In this document: positions 25,486 to 35,418 of the stretch, piece after piece | How the letters are laid out: every line of letters starts with the position of its first letter | How positions within the stretch are numbered: position 1 is the stretch's first letter | NCBI GenBank assembly: GCA_902587545.1 | Contig: CACILL010000001.1 | Location: 248,001-312,000 of the forward strand | Origin: an uncultured SAR86 cluster bacterium | GTDB taxonomy: Bacteria; Pseudomonadota; Gammaproteobacteria; Magnimaribacterales; AG-339-G14 | Length of the DNA stretch: 64,000 nucleotides | Direction: 5' to 3' | Notes under the pieces: model-generated | What the model was told of the DNA's origin: nothing | The model's input: only the letters and a program-made list of their open reading frames with translations | Database searches by the model: none | Program-made: the position numbers and the translations under genes

Positions 25486-26680
25486 TAAGGATATTTTTTG
25501 AAATAAATTGAACTATTTTTCTTGCAACCTTTTCTTTTGAGGTTTTGGGTATTTTTAATTCTTCTTTTTCAGTAATTAATGTCACCTCATTATTGTCAGA
25601 ATCAAAACCAATAGAACTATCTGATACATCGTTAGCGACAATAAGATTCAAATTCTTTGAAGATAATTTTTTTCTAGCGTTATCAATCATATTTTCCGTT
25701 TCTGCTGCAAAACCAACTATTTTTAAATCAGGATTGTTATCTGAAACGTATTTCAAGATGTCTTCATTTTTTTCTAAATTCAGACTCATGTTTTTGGACT
25801 GATCTTTTTTAATTTTTTGAGATTCAGCATTTTTCATTTTGAAATCTGCAACTGCAGCCGTTGATATAAACAAATCGATATCGGATAAATTTGCAGTGAC
25901 GTGCTCTTTCATTTCCTCGGCAGATTCGATATCTATTCTTTTGACCCTCTCAGGTGTGTCTAAAGTTACCGGGCCAGAAATCAAAGTCACTATTGCGGAT
26001 TCATCAACAGCAGCTTTAGCAAGCGAAAAGCCCATCTTTCCAGAACTTTTGTTGGAGATGTATCTAACAGGATCAATTTTCTCTCTTGTGGGTCCAGCAG
26101 TTATGAGCACTTTTTTACCAGCTAACAAACCAGAAGAAAATTCTTTTGCTACCTCTTCAATAATTTCCTTAGGTTCTGACATTCTTCCAGGACCCACATC
26201 ACCACAAGCTTGATCGCCCTCGTTAGGCCCGATTTGGTGAAAAACAGGTTTTTTAAGCAATGAAAGATTCTTCTTTGTACGTTTGTCCTTCCACATGCCT
26301 TGATTCATTGCTGGGGCAAAAAATATTTTAGAGTCTGCAGCAAGACATACCGCAGACATTAAATCATCGCCTCTTCCAGCAGCGAGTTTTGCAAGGCTAT
26401 CTGCCGAACAAGGAGAAATGACAATGGCATCAGCCCATCTTGCTAATTCTATATGCCCCATAGCTGATTCGGCGTTGGTATCTAAAAGATCTGAGTGAAC
26501 TTCATTGCCAGACAAAGCCTGCATGGTAAGCGGCGTAATGAATTCTTTGGCTGCTTCAGTCATGAGTACCCGAACTTCGGAGCCTGAGCTCTTAAATAGC
26601 CTTATTAACTCAGCCGCTTTATATGCCGCAATACCTCCTGTGACACAAAGCAAAATTTGTCTATTAGCTAATCGTTCCAT
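25478..26680 (-). CDS. coaBC: Phosphopantothenoylcysteine decarboxylase / phosphopantothenate-cysteine ligase
   Basis: [51 protein letters not shown]. Confidence 0.96.
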   Translation of the reverse strand: MERLANRQILLCVTGGIAAYKAAELIRLFKSSGSEVRVLMTEAAKEFITPLTMQALSGNEVHSDLLDTNAESAMGHIELARWADAIVISPCSADSLAKLAAGRGDDLMSAVCLAADSKIFFAPAMNQGMWKDKRTKKNLSLLKKPVFHQIGPNEGDQACGDVGPGRMSEPKEIIEEVAKEFSSGLLAGKKVLITAGPTREKIDPVRYISNKSSGKMGFSLAKAAVDESAIVTLISGPVTLDTPERVKRIDIESAEEMKEHVTANLSDIDLFISTAAVADFKMKNAESQKIKKDQSKNMSLNLEKNEDILKYVSDNNPDLKIVGFAAETENMIDNARKKLSSKNLNLIVANDVSDSSIGFDSDNNEVTLITEKEELKIPKTSKEKVARKIVQFISKNILND

Positions 26681-26754
26681 ACAAAAATTATAACTCAGAT
26701 AGGTTTCTTTGAACTTAGGATTCTGGTATAAAGCTCTTCTTGCAAAAAAATATT

Positions 26755-26991
26755 ATGAGCAAAGAGTGTCAAGTAACAGGTAAAACGCCAATGGCAGGGA
26801 ACAACGTTTCTAAGGCAGTTAACAAAACTAAAAGAAAGTTCATGCCTAATTTGCATCGTCATAAGTTTTGGGTGGAGTCTGAAAACAAATATGTGACTCT
26901 AACTCTTTCTGCTAAAGGTATGAGAATCATTGATAAAAAAGGGATTGATGTTGTTTTAAAAGAAATAAGAGATAGAGGTGAAAAGATATGA
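26755..26991 (+). CDS. rpmB: Ribosomal protein L28
   Basis: [36 protein letters not shown] track adds a TTG-started 5-aa prefix. Confidence 0.96.
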   Translation: MSKECQVTGKTPMAGNNVSKAVNKTKRKFMPNLHRHKFWVESENKYVTLTLSAKGMRIIDKKGIDVVLKEIRDRGEKI

Positions 26992-27143
26992 GAGAAAAAA
27001 TTAAACTAGTCTCCTCTGCTGGAACGGGTCACTTCTATACTACAGATAAAAACAAGACTAAAACTCCAGACAAAATAGAATTTAAAAAATATGACCCTAG
27101 AGTCAAAAAACACGTCATCTACAAAGAAGAAAAAATCAAATAA
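26988..27143 (+). CDS. rpmG: Ribosomal protein L33
   Basis: Manual translation [55 protein letters not shown] overlap with rpmB; below the ORF track size cutoff. Confidence 0.96.
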   Translation: MREKIKLVSSAGTGHFYTTDKNKTKTPDKIEFKKYDPRVKKHVIYKEEKIK

Positions 27144-27756
27144 TTTCGATATTTATCTTGCTTCTAGTTCGCCTAGAAGAGCCGAAATCCTTAAAAATCT
27201 TAAAGTTAATTTTGAAATCCTTAAATGCGATTACGATGAGTCCAACTTTACTGATGAAACTCCTGAGGATTTCGTTGTCAAAAATACCCAGCAAAAATGT
27301 CTCGCTGCTCATGCAATCAGACAACAAAAGAATTTACCCAATAAGCCAATCTTAACTGCTGATACCATTGTTGCCTTGGATGGCAAAATATTTGGAAAGC
27401 CTGAAAACAAAGATCATGCCATTGCCATGCTCCTTGAGTTCTCCGGGAGAAGACACTCGGTCATGACCTGTGTCTGTTTTGGTGAAACCGACCCGCAATC
27501 TGATGCTGAAGTAAGCATGATGTTTGATCTAGTCAGAACTGAAATTCAATTTGCAAACTTAACTGCTAATCAATGTGCAAAATATTGGGAAACCAATGAA
27601 CCAAAAGACAAAGCCGGTGCTTATGGCATTCAAGGTTATGGAGGTTTATTTGTTGAATCTTTGGAAGGTAGCTACAGCAACGTTGTAGGGTTGCCGGTCG
27701 TTGAGACTTGTAAGATTTTTAAAGAAAAGAGTATTGGTTATTGGTTGAATCAATAA
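27091..27756 (+). CDS. maf: Maf-family nucleotide pyrophosphatase
   Basis: [47 protein letters not shown]. Confidence 0.93.
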   Translation: MTLESKNTSSTKKKKSNNFDIYLASSSPRRAEILKNLKVNFEILKCDYDESNFTDETPEDFVVKNTQQKCLAAHAIRQQKNLPNKPILTADTIVALDGKIFGKPENKDHAIAMLLEFSGRRHSVMTCVCFGETDPQSDAEVSMMFDLVRTEIQFANLTANQCAKYWETNEPKDKAGAYGIQGYGGLFVESLEGSYSNVVGLPVVETCKIFKEKSIGYWLNQ

Positions 27757-27781
27757 CTTTTTAATTCAGATAAAATAAAGT

Positions 27782-29308
27782 GTGTATTTTTCTAAATTTT
27801 TCGCTGGGTTTTTTTTAGGTTCTTTAATTGTCTTAGCTTTTCAGCCCTTTAATTATTGGTTTGTAACTTTTCTCATTCCGGGACTTTTATATCAACTGAT
27901 TAAAACTGAAGGCGTAAAAAATACTTTTTTTATTTCCTATTTTTTTGGTTTCGGCCTTTGGGCATTTGGAATATTCTGGATAGAAAATAGCATAACTGTT
28001 TATGGAGGAGCCTCACCAATATTGGGAAGTTTTCTAACATTATTGTTAGCAGCTTTTTTAAGCTTGTTTCAGGCTATCAGTTTTACTGCATTTAAACTTG
28101 TTAGCAGCCATAGAAAAACTTACGAAATATTTCTTCTTTTTCCAGCTGCTTGGGTATTAAGCGAATGGTTGAGAGAGTTTCTTTTTACTGGTTTTCCATG
28201 GTTGTATATAGGTTATACCGCTGTAGATAACAGCCTGTTACAGGGCTACATTCCTATCCTTGGAATTTTTGGCATAGGTTTTCTCATTGTTTTGATCTCT
28301 CAAATGTTTCTTGCTTTGCTAGACGGCTTAAGAGACTTTACTCAAAGCAAATCTTTATATTTATCTTGCCTAGTCTTAATAATCGTTTTTATCGGCAATC
28401 AACCGCTAAAAAATTTCAATTGGACTGAGTCAACTGGGAAGATCTCGGCAACAGTTGTTCAGCCTAATATTGATATCAAAGAAAAATGGACGCAAAAAGG
28501 ACTACGAAAAATAGAAAGCGCGATAGAAAAGAAATTAAATCAAAATCCACCGCAAAACCTTACTCAACCCTCTGTTATATTTTGGCCAGAGGTAACTCTC
28601 ACCTCATTAATTCAAAAGGACAGAATAAATGAATTCAGAAATAATATTCTCAACGAAAATAGTATGCTCGGAATGGTCATAGGTGCATTATCCGAAAATA
28701 AGTTAGAAGAAATTAATAATTCATTAATTGGAATTGGCAATATCTCAGGCATTTACGACAAAAAGTTTTTAGTCCCCTTTGGCGAATACGTTCCTCTCTC
28801 AGGACTCTTCAGTGTATTTTTTGATTTTTTTAATTTCAATAGGCCGCAAATATTTTCAGGTAGCAAGAGCGAACTTATTGGGAATGATTTAATAAAAATA
28901 TCTTCAGCAATATGTTATGAGATTGCCTATCAAAATATATTTTTATCCAATAGCAAAAAAACCAATATCTTGTTTAATGCCAGCAACGACAATTGGTTTG
29001 GAACTGGCTTAGGCCCTCATCAACATTTGCAAATTTCAAGATTTAGAGCGGCTGAACACCAGAAATATTTGGTGAGATCGACATCAACTGGTATCAGCGC
29101 CTTAATTAACCATCACGGACAGATCATAAAAAAAATTGAAGTTTCTACTGACAAAAATGAATTAGAGAGTTTTCAAGAAGATGTGATTCTTAAGTCAGGT
29201 CAAACTCCATATGCATATTTTGGGAAAAAACCTTTTTTATTCACATTGGTTATTATCTTTTTTATATCAGCGATATTAAAATTTAAAAGGGATGAAAACT
29301 TATTTTAA
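27782..29308 (+). CDS. lnt: Apolipoprotein N-acyltransferase
   Basis: Multi-TM N-terminus plus nitrilase domain: FWPEVT, FGEYVPL, CYEIAY, NASNDNWFG. Confidence 0.94.
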   Translation: MYFSKFFAGFFLGSLIVLAFQPFNYWFVTFLIPGLLYQLIKTEGVKNTFFISYFFGFGLWAFGIFWIENSITVYGGASPILGSFLTLLLAAFLSLFQAISFTAFKLVSSHRKTYEIFLLFPAAWVLSEWLREFLFTGFPWLYIGYTAVDNSLLQGYIPILGIFGIGFLIVLISQMFLALLDGLRDFTQSKSLYLSCLVLIIVFIGNQPLKNFNWTESTGKISATVVQPNIDIKEKWTQKGLRKIESAIEKKLNQNPPQNLTQPSVIFWPEVTLTSLIQKDRINEFRNNILNENSMLGMVIGALSENKLEEINNSLIGIGNISGIYDKKFLVPFGEYVPLSGLFSVFFDFFNFNRPQIFSGSKSELIGNDLIKISSAICYEIAYQNIFLSNSKKTNILFNASNDNWFGTGLGPHQHLQISRFRAAEHQKYLVRSTSTGISALINHHGQIIKKIEVSTDKNELESFQEDVILKSGQTPYAYFGKKPFLFTLVIIFFISAILKFKRDENLF

Positions 29309-29900
29309 GTATTTAATTTTTGTGATTTTTAGTTCTGCCTTTTTTTATGGTTGTAGTTCAGTTCCTTTGGATTATTCATCTTATGAAAATATCAATTTTC
29401 AAGAATTTGGTGAAATGAATAAAAACCGAACTCACGTTTTGATAAATTTAGCTAAACAGGAACTTACTATAAAAACTCCATATTCAAGTAAGACTTACCC
29501 AATTTCATCTTCTGCTTATGGAATCGGTAGCGTTCGAGATAGTTTAAAAACTCCTCTTGGTGCGCATATAATTTCTGAAAAAATCGGTAAGGGTGCAAAA
29601 ATAGGTTCAGTTTTCAAGGCTAGAAAATTTACCGGGGAAATAGTGGTACCAATTACAGAAAAAATTGATATAAAAGAAGATGTCATCACTACGAGGATTC
29701 TATGGTTGGATGGTTTGGAAATTGGAAAAAACAAAGGAGGAAATGTAGATTCAAAAAGTCGATACATTTACATTCATGGCACTGCCGAAGAAGGTCTTAT
29801 TGGTGAACCTGCCAGCTTGGGTTGCATCAGAATGAAGAATACAGACGTTATAAAGTTATTCAATAGAGTGAGAAAAGGTACACAGGTATTGATTTACTGA
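29292..29900 (+). CDS. L,D-transpeptidase (YkuD) lipoprotein
   Basis: Lipobox FFYGCSS; IYIHGTAEEGLIGEPASLGCIRM catalytic HxG...SxGCxR. Confidence 0.9.
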   Translation: MKTYFKYLIFVIFSSAFFYGCSSVPLDYSSYENINFQEFGEMNKNRTHVLINLAKQELTIKTPYSSKTYPISSSAYGIGSVRDSLKTPLGAHIISEKIGKGAKIGSVFKARKFTGEIVVPITEKIDIKEDVITTRILWLDGLEIGKNKGGNVDSKSRYIYIHGTAEEGLIGEPASLGCIRMKNTDVIKLFNRVRKGTQVLIY

Positions 29901-29923
29901 ACTTTATTATTTAATTTAACATT

Positions 29924-30520
29924 ATGAGATTTGCTTTAATTTTATTTTCCTTCTTTGTCGTTAGTTGCTCTCAAGGAAACGCCGAAATAGAAAATTTTAA
30001 TGCAATGAACTTTCAACCTGATCTAAACAAAATCCCTGTAGAAGGTTGTCCTGCCATTTTAAATCACAACATCCGTGTGCTTGATTCAAAAGAAATCATC
30101 AATTTGTGCGAACACAAAGATAAAGTGGTGCTTGCAGTAAATGTTGCCAGTCGATGCGGTTTCACCTATCAGTACGAAGCTTTGCAAACATTATTTGAAA
30201 ACTACCAAGGAAAAGATTTTGTGATTCTAGGCTTCCCTTCTAGAGACTTTATGTTTCAGGAATATAGTGATGAAGGCCAAGTAAAAGAGTTTTGTAATTC
30301 TAAGTATGGCGTGACCTTTCCCATGTTCGCTACATCAAGTGTCAAAGGAAAAAAGGCCAACAGCTTCTATCAAAACCTTGCAATGATTACTGGAAAATCT
30401 CCTGATTGGAATTTCACCAAGTATTTGATATCCAAAGATGGTGAAGTCTTAAAACCTTTCTCCAAGAATATAGAGCCCGATAGCGAAGAAATAATTTCTG
30501 CTATCGAATCACTGCTCTAA
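29924..30520 (+). CDS. Glutathione peroxidase-family lipoprotein
   Basis: Lipobox VVSCSQ; VNVASRCGFTYQYEALQTL, GFPSRDF; Cys in place of Sec. Confidence 0.88.
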   Translation: MRFALILFSFFVVSCSQGNAEIENFNAMNFQPDLNKIPVEGCPAILNHNIRVLDSKEIINLCEHKDKVVLAVNVASRCGFTYQYEALQTLFENYQGKDFVILGFPSRDFMFQEYSDEGQVKEFCNSKYGVTFPMFATSSVKGKKANSFYQNLAMITGKSPDWNFTKYLISKDGEVLKPFSKNIEPDSEEIISAIESLL

Positions 30521-31186
30521 AACTTCCGGAACTCCATTTTTATCTACAACTAAACAATCTGCCTTTCTTGCAGCAAATATACCGTTGGCTACTACACCTG
30601 GAATGTTATTGATTTCGTTTTCAAAGTCATACGGTACATTAAGTTTTAAGTTGCGGACGTCTATTATTTGATTACCGTTATCAGACACAAATCCTACTCT
30701 GTATTCTGGGGTTCCACCCTTTACCACCATCTGTCGTGCGACATAACTTCTTGCCATTGGAATTACTTCAATAGCAACTGGAAATTTTCCAAGCAGTTTT
30801 ACTTTTTTAGATGAATCGCAAATGCAGATAAATTTTTTAGATGCCGAGGCAATTATCTTTTCTCGAGTTAATGCTCCACCCCCGCCTTTGATCATTTCAA
30901 AACGATCATTGATTTCATCAGCACCATCGATATAAAAATCCGGGGAGCCAACGTCATTTAACTCAGACACTTCAAAACCTGCCTCTTCCAATAATTGCGT
31001 GCTTGCAACTGAACTGGATACGATAGCTTTGATTTCAGGTTTTTGATCAATCAATTCTTGGATAAAAAAATTAGTAGTACTTCCTGTACCAATACCCAAA
31101 ATACAATCTTTATGAAGCTTTGTAGCCAGATACTCGTAGGCTTTGCGCGCAACAGCTTGTTTTGTTTCTGAGTTAGAATTTTCCAT
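30509..31186 (-). CDS. rpiA: Ribose-5-phosphate isomerase A
   Basis: GIGTGSTTNFFI, DGADEINDRFEMIKGGGGALTREKI. Confidence 0.96.
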   Translation of the reverse strand: MENSNSETKQAVARKAYEYLATKLHKDCILGIGTGSTTNFFIQELIDQKPEIKAIVSSSVASTQLLEEAGFEVSELNDVGSPDFYIDGADEINDRFEMIKGGGGALTREKIIASASKKFICICDSSKKVKLLGKFPVAIEVIPMARSYVARQMVVKGGTPEYRVGFVSDNGNQIIDVRNLKLNVPYDFENEINNIPGVVANGIFAARKADCLVVDKNGVPEVLEQ

Positions 31187-31240
31187 GTCTATGGCTTATG
31201 AGAGAACTCTACGTATAATACCTCGCTTTCCAGAATTTTT

Positions 31241-32773
31241 ATGAAAAAAGTAATCAAAAACTACATAGATAAAATAGAGAACTCTAAAGTTTATGAGGTC
31301 GCTAATATTTCGCCTCTAACGAAGGCTGATAATTTATCAAAAGAACTGATAAATAGTATTTTCTTAAAAAGAGAGGATTTGCAGCCTACCCACTCTTTTA
31401 AAATTAGAGGTGCTTACAACAAGATTGCTCACCTTTATCGGTCCAAAAAGATAACTGAGGTTGCAACAGCATCCGCGGGAAATCATGCCCAAGGAGTTGC
31501 TTATTCGGCAAAAGAGCTAGGCATCAAGGCCACTATCTTCATGCCAAAGACCACGCCTTTGATTAAAGTAAACGCTGTAAGAGATTTGAAAGCTAAGGTA
31601 GTTTTGGTTGGTAATAACTTTGATGATGCACTTAAAGAATCAAAAACATTCTGTAAAAAAAATAAAGTAAATTTCATCCATCCATTTGATGATCCACTAG
31701 TAATTGCAGGACAAGGTACGGTTGGCATGGAAATCTCAGAACAATTTCCTGAAAATCTTTATGCTATATTCGTTGCCGTTGGTGGTGGAGGTTTGATTGC
31801 TGGAATTGGAGCTTACTTAAATAAAGTTCATCCTAATGTGAAGATAATAGGTGTTGAAGCAGCTGATTCAGCAGGATTACATGCCTCTGTGAAGGCGGGT
31901 AAAAGAATTAAACTCAAAGAAGTTGGATTGTTTGCTGATGGAGCTGCGGCAAAACAAATAGGAAAAAATAACTACGAACTTATAAAAAATTTCTTAGATG
32001 AATCAATAACCGTTGATACCGATGAAATTTGTGCTGCTGTGAAAGATACTTTCTTGGAAACTAGGACCGTTCCTGAGCCAACTGGAGCATTAGCACTTGC
32101 AGGATTAAAAAAATACATAGCCCAAAAAAGAATTAAGAACAAAAATCTTATCGCAACTTATTGCGGCTCAAATCTAAATTTTGAGTCTTTGGGACATATT
32201 GTTGAAAGATCCAAAATTGGAGAAAAAAAGGAAATTATATTAAGTATAGCTATAGACGAAAAAAAGGGTTCGTTTAGAAAACTTTGCAGAGACATCGGCC
32301 AAAAAAATATCACCGAGTTTAGTTATAGAAAAGATGGCAGTTCTAAAGCAAAAATTCTTTTGGGATTGGAACTTCAAGATTCAAAAAAAAGCAAAGATAT
32401 TTTTTTAAAAGCCTTAAGAAATAAAAAGTACTCTTTTACAGATTTAAGCAACGATGAAATCTCTAAAAAACATCTTAAATTCATGCATGGTGGTAGAGGA
32501 CCCCAACTAGAAGATGAATTCGTTGAAGAAGTTTACAGTGTAGATTTCCCTGAAAAACCAGGTGCCCTTCTCAATTTTTTAACTTTGCTTAAAGACAAAT
32601 GGGATATCTCCCTTTTTCATTATAAAAATCAAGGTGCAATCTATGGTGGTGCTTTAGTAGGTTTTACAATAAGACAGAAGCAAGTAAAAAGTCTGGAAAG
32701 AGATCTCCTAAGAATTTCCTATCCTTTTACCAGAGAGACTGAAAACCTAGGTTACCAAGCTTTTTTAAAGTAA
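31241..32773 (+). CDS. ilvA: Threonine ammonia-lyase (biosynthetic)
   Basis: KREDLQPTHSFKIRGAYNKI PLP lysine; SAGNHAQGVAYSA; C-terminal ACT-like domains. Confidence 0.95.
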   Translation: MKKVIKNYIDKIENSKVYEVANISPLTKADNLSKELINSIFLKREDLQPTHSFKIRGAYNKIAHLYRSKKITEVATASAGNHAQGVAYSAKELGIKATIFMPKTTPLIKVNAVRDLKAKVVLVGNNFDDALKESKTFCKKNKVNFIHPFDDPLVIAGQGTVGMEISEQFPENLYAIFVAVGGGGLIAGIGAYLNKVHPNVKIIGVEAADSAGLHASVKAGKRIKLKEVGLFADGAAAKQIGKNNYELIKNFLDESITVDTDEICAAVKDTFLETRTVPEPTGALALAGLKKYIAQKRIKNKNLIATYCGSNLNFESLGHIVERSKIGEKKEIILSIAIDEKKGSFRKLCRDIGQKNITEFSYRKDGSSKAKILLGLELQDSKKSKDIFLKALRNKKYSFTDLSNDEISKKHLKFMHGGRGPQLEDEFVEEVYSVDFPEKPGALLNFLTLLKDKWDISLFHYKNQGAIYGGALVGFTIRQKQVKSLERDLLRISYPFTRETENLGYQAFLK

Positions 32774-33316
32774 TTGCTTATCTGTAAAAACTACATCTAA
32801 CTTCAAGTCAAAGTCTTCAAGTATTAATTTTTTTATGAATTGAAACTCATAAGCCAAGCCAATAAATTCTGGTTCGGTGACTCCTGAAAAAGTTTTATCA
32901 TAGAAACCTCCTCCAAATCCTAATCTTTGAAAGTTCTCATTGAAAGCGCGTAAAGGAACAATAACCGCATTTAATTTTTCGAGCTCAATGGTTTCCTCAC
33001 TCATGGGTTCAAGGATATTTAAAGAATTTTTTCTAAATTTAGTTTTTTTGTTACAAAGTACAAATTCCAATTTATTGCTCTTGGAATTGATTTTTGGTAG
33101 GTAAAAATGATTTTTGGAATCCGCTAGAAATTTATTTATTTTCTCAGTCGAAACTTCATAAGGCAGAGACATATAGCTTGCAACGTGTGAAAAATTTTTT
33201 TTCTCCAAATGATCTTTTATAAAATCTAAGTGGACTTTTTCTTGGTAACTTTTAGAGGAGGCATTGAGGCTTTTGAAGCCTTTTGAAATTAACTCTCTTG
33301 CTTCAGTTTTATTCAT
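32765..33316 (-). CDS. ygfA: 5-formyltetrahydrofolate cyclo-ligase
   Basis: IVPLRAFNENFQRLGFGGGFYDKTF motif; next to 6S RNA and zapA as in E. coli. Confidence 0.9.
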   Translation of the reverse strand: MNKTEARELISKGFKSLNASSKSYQEKVHLDFIKDHLEKKNFSHVASYMSLPYEVSTEKINKFLADSKNHFYLPKINSKSNKLEFVLCNKKTKFRKNSLNILEPMSEETIELEKLNAVIVPLRAFNENFQRLGFGGGFYDKTFSGVTEPEFIGLAYEFQFIKKLILEDFDLKLDVVFTDKQLL

Positions 33317-33321
33317 ATTTA

Positions 33322-33497
33322 AGAGAGCTTCCCAAGTTATCGCCGTTAAATAAAACCCGAACCGTATAGTTCAGGTCGGGAAGAATCACCATCTATCAGG
33401 CTGCCCTGAGGGCGCTCAACAAGAGAAGTATCAAATTCCCTATTTATTTTGCATCGGCTCGAAGTGTTATATAACTAGCAAATAAGCCAGGAAGCTT
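33322..33497 (-). ncRNA. ssrS: 6S RNA (ends approximate)
   Basis: Lies between zapA and ygfA; terminal arms AAGCTTCC/GGAAGCT pair; internal GAGCCGATGC segment similar to E. coli 6S; perfect -10 TATAAT just upstream (reverse strand, 33503-33508). Confidence 0.87.
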
Positions 33498-33516
33498 TGA
33501 AAATTATAGCAATATT

Positions 33517-33885
33517 TTAAAGCTTAGATAATTCAGAAATCTCGTCTACTAACTTAAGACTTAAATTTTCTTCTTCAGATGAATCGACTTTTTCTTCTGA
33601 AACATTTGCGGCTGATTTTTCATCTGTAGCTGCCGATGATTCATCATTTGCCTCGGTTGAAGAAGCTCCTTCGTTTGAGAGGAATTCATTTACTACGTCA
33701 AGGCCTGCTAATACGGCAACTTTTTCAATTGGAAGATTTCTAGTTTTGCGTTTGATGGATTTGATACGCTTATCCAAGATTTCACCAGCTTCGATCAAGG
33801 TGGATTGTTCCTCAGGAGGACAATATAACTGATACTCGATGCCTGCTATTTTAAGGGTTACTATGTCTTGATCGTCTTCACTCAT
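33517..33885 (-). CDS. zapA: Cell division protein ZapA
   Basis: VTLKIAGIEYQLYCPPEEQSTLIEAGEILDKRIKSIK...VAVLAGLDVVNEFL. Confidence 0.87.
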   Translation of the reverse strand: MSEDDQDIVTLKIAGIEYQLYCPPEEQSTLIEAGEILDKRIKSIKRKTRNLPIEKVAVLAGLDVVNEFLSNEGASSTEANDESSAATDEKSAANVSEEKVDSSEEENLSLKLVDEISELSKL

Positions 33886-34070
33886 AAAGCTTCTAATTTT
33901 GAAATCAATATTTTTAACTTATTTCTTGATAATTCTATATTATCTTTTAGACGATTATTCTCTTTTTTGAGTCTTAAATTTTTGTTTCTTAAATCTTTAT
34001 TTGCCTCTCTAAGTTTTTTAGAAAGTTCTAAAAGTTCCTTTAGATTTTTCTCTAATTCCTTCTGCGACAC
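33882..34070 (-). CDS. Small coiled-coil protein upstream of zapA (ZapB/TIGR02449-like)
   Basis: 62-aa heptad-rich ORF overlapping the zapA start by 4 bp; similar gene known upstream of zapA in other gammaproteobacteria. Confidence 0.7.
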   Translation of the reverse strand: MSQKELEKNLKELLELSKKLREANKDLRNKNLRLKKENNRLKDNIELSRNKLKILISKLEAL

Positions 34071-34137
34071 AGATATTATTTTATTCTTATATCAATAACG
34101 TTTCTATAAAGACTTTATATTGAAGTAAAATCAACGT

Positions 34138-35418
34138 ATGGACATTTTTCTAGAAAGAAGAAAAAAATTAGCAGATCTGTTGCCCGATGGATCGGTAGTA
34201 GTCATTCATTCAGCCAATCAAAAAATCAGAAATGGTGATACTGACTATTCTTTTAGACAAGATAGCGATTTTTTGTACTTAACTAACTTTAATGAAGCCG
34301 ATGCTGCGTTAGTTATTGAAAAAAAAGGGAGTACGATTTTTCATCTCCTCTGTGCGGAAAAAGATGAAGTAAGAGAAAAATGGGAGGGACCTCGATTGGG
34401 TCCTGAAAATGTGTCCCAACTGGGTTTTGAAAGCGGTTTTAAGATAGATGATCTCATTTCAAAAACCACTGAGTTTCTTGAAGGTGCAGATCATTTATTT
34501 TGTCAAAACAAAAGTCAAAAAAAATTATTCTTTGCATTAACCAAAGGGCTAAATGGTAAAAAGATCAACTTTGATTTAAATCCAAAAAACATTAAGAGTG
34601 TTGATTCTTTTGTACACGAATTAAGACTTTTAAAATCTAAAGAAGAAATCAGTATTATTCAAAAAGCATGTGATATCTCATCTTCGGCTCATGAAAGAGC
34701 AATGAAAGCTGTAAAACCAGATATGTACGAATATCAACTTGAAGCAGAATATCTGCATGAATTTATGGTCAATGGAGCAAAGGAGTGTGCCTATCCTTCT
34801 ATCGTAGGAGGAGGAGAAAATGCATGCATTCTTCATTACAGCAAGAATACAGATTTGCTAAAAGACGGTGATTTGGTTCTGGTTGATGCAGGCTGCGAAT
34901 ACAAGGGCTACGCGAGCGATATCACCAGAACTTTTCCTGTTAATGGAAAATTTTCGTCAGAACAGAAACTTATCTATGAGATCGTTTTGGAATCTCAAAA
35001 ACAATCTATTGAAAGCATTTCAGAAAAATCTAATCCTCTTGAGACGCATAAAAAATCTTTAGAAGTCATTGTTGAAGGACTACTAAGCTTGGGTTTGTTA
35101 AAAGGCTCTAAAGAAGAAGTCATTGAAACTCAATCTTATTCAAAGTTTTACATGCACCGCGTCGGTCATTGGTTAGGTCTTGATGTGCACGATGTCGGTG
35201 GCTATGAAAAAGATGGCAAAGTAAGGTCTTATGAAAATGGGATGATTACCACTATCGAACCAGGAATCTACATCAGTAATGAAGAAAACGTACCTGAAAA
35301 ATTTAAAGGAATTGGAATTCGAATCGAAGATGATGTGTTAGTTGAAAACAATCAGCCAAAAGTTCTTAGTTCAGCCATTAAAGAGCTAGATGACATTCAA
35401 CAACTAATGGCGAGTTAA
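34138..35418 (+). CDS. pepP: Xaa-Pro aminopeptidase
   Basis: LVDAGCEYKGYASDITRTFPVNGKF, HRVGHWLGLDVHDVG, TIEPGIYI. Confidence 0.95.
   Translation: MDIFLERRKKLADLLPDGSVVVIHSANQKIRNGDTDYSFRQDSDFLYLTNFNEADAALVIEKKGSTIFHLLCAEKDEVREKWEGPRLGPENVSQLGFESGFKIDDLISKTTEFLEGADHLFCQNKSQKKLFFALTKGLNGKKINFDLNPKNIKSVDSFVHELRLLKSKEEISIIQKACDISSSAHERAMKAVKPDMYEYQLEAEYLHEFMVNGAKECAYPSIVGGGENACILHYSKNTDLLKDGDLVLVDAGCEYKGYASDITRTFPVNGKFSSEQKLIYEIVLESQKQSIESISEKSNPLETHKKSLEVIVEGLLSLGLLKGSKEEVIETQSYSKFYMHRVGHWLGLDVHDVGGYEKDGKVRSYENGMITTIEPGIYISNEENVPEKFKGIGIRIEDDVLVENNQPKVLSSAIKELDDIQQLMAS

Noticed and set aside
25280-26693. Plus-strand ORFs over dut and coaBC
   Set aside because: Antisense to confidently identified genes; no protein-family signal.
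33868-34098. Plus-strand Phe/Leu/Ser-rich ORF
   Set aside because: Antisense of the small coiled-coil gene upstream of zapA; composition is a reverse-strand artefact.
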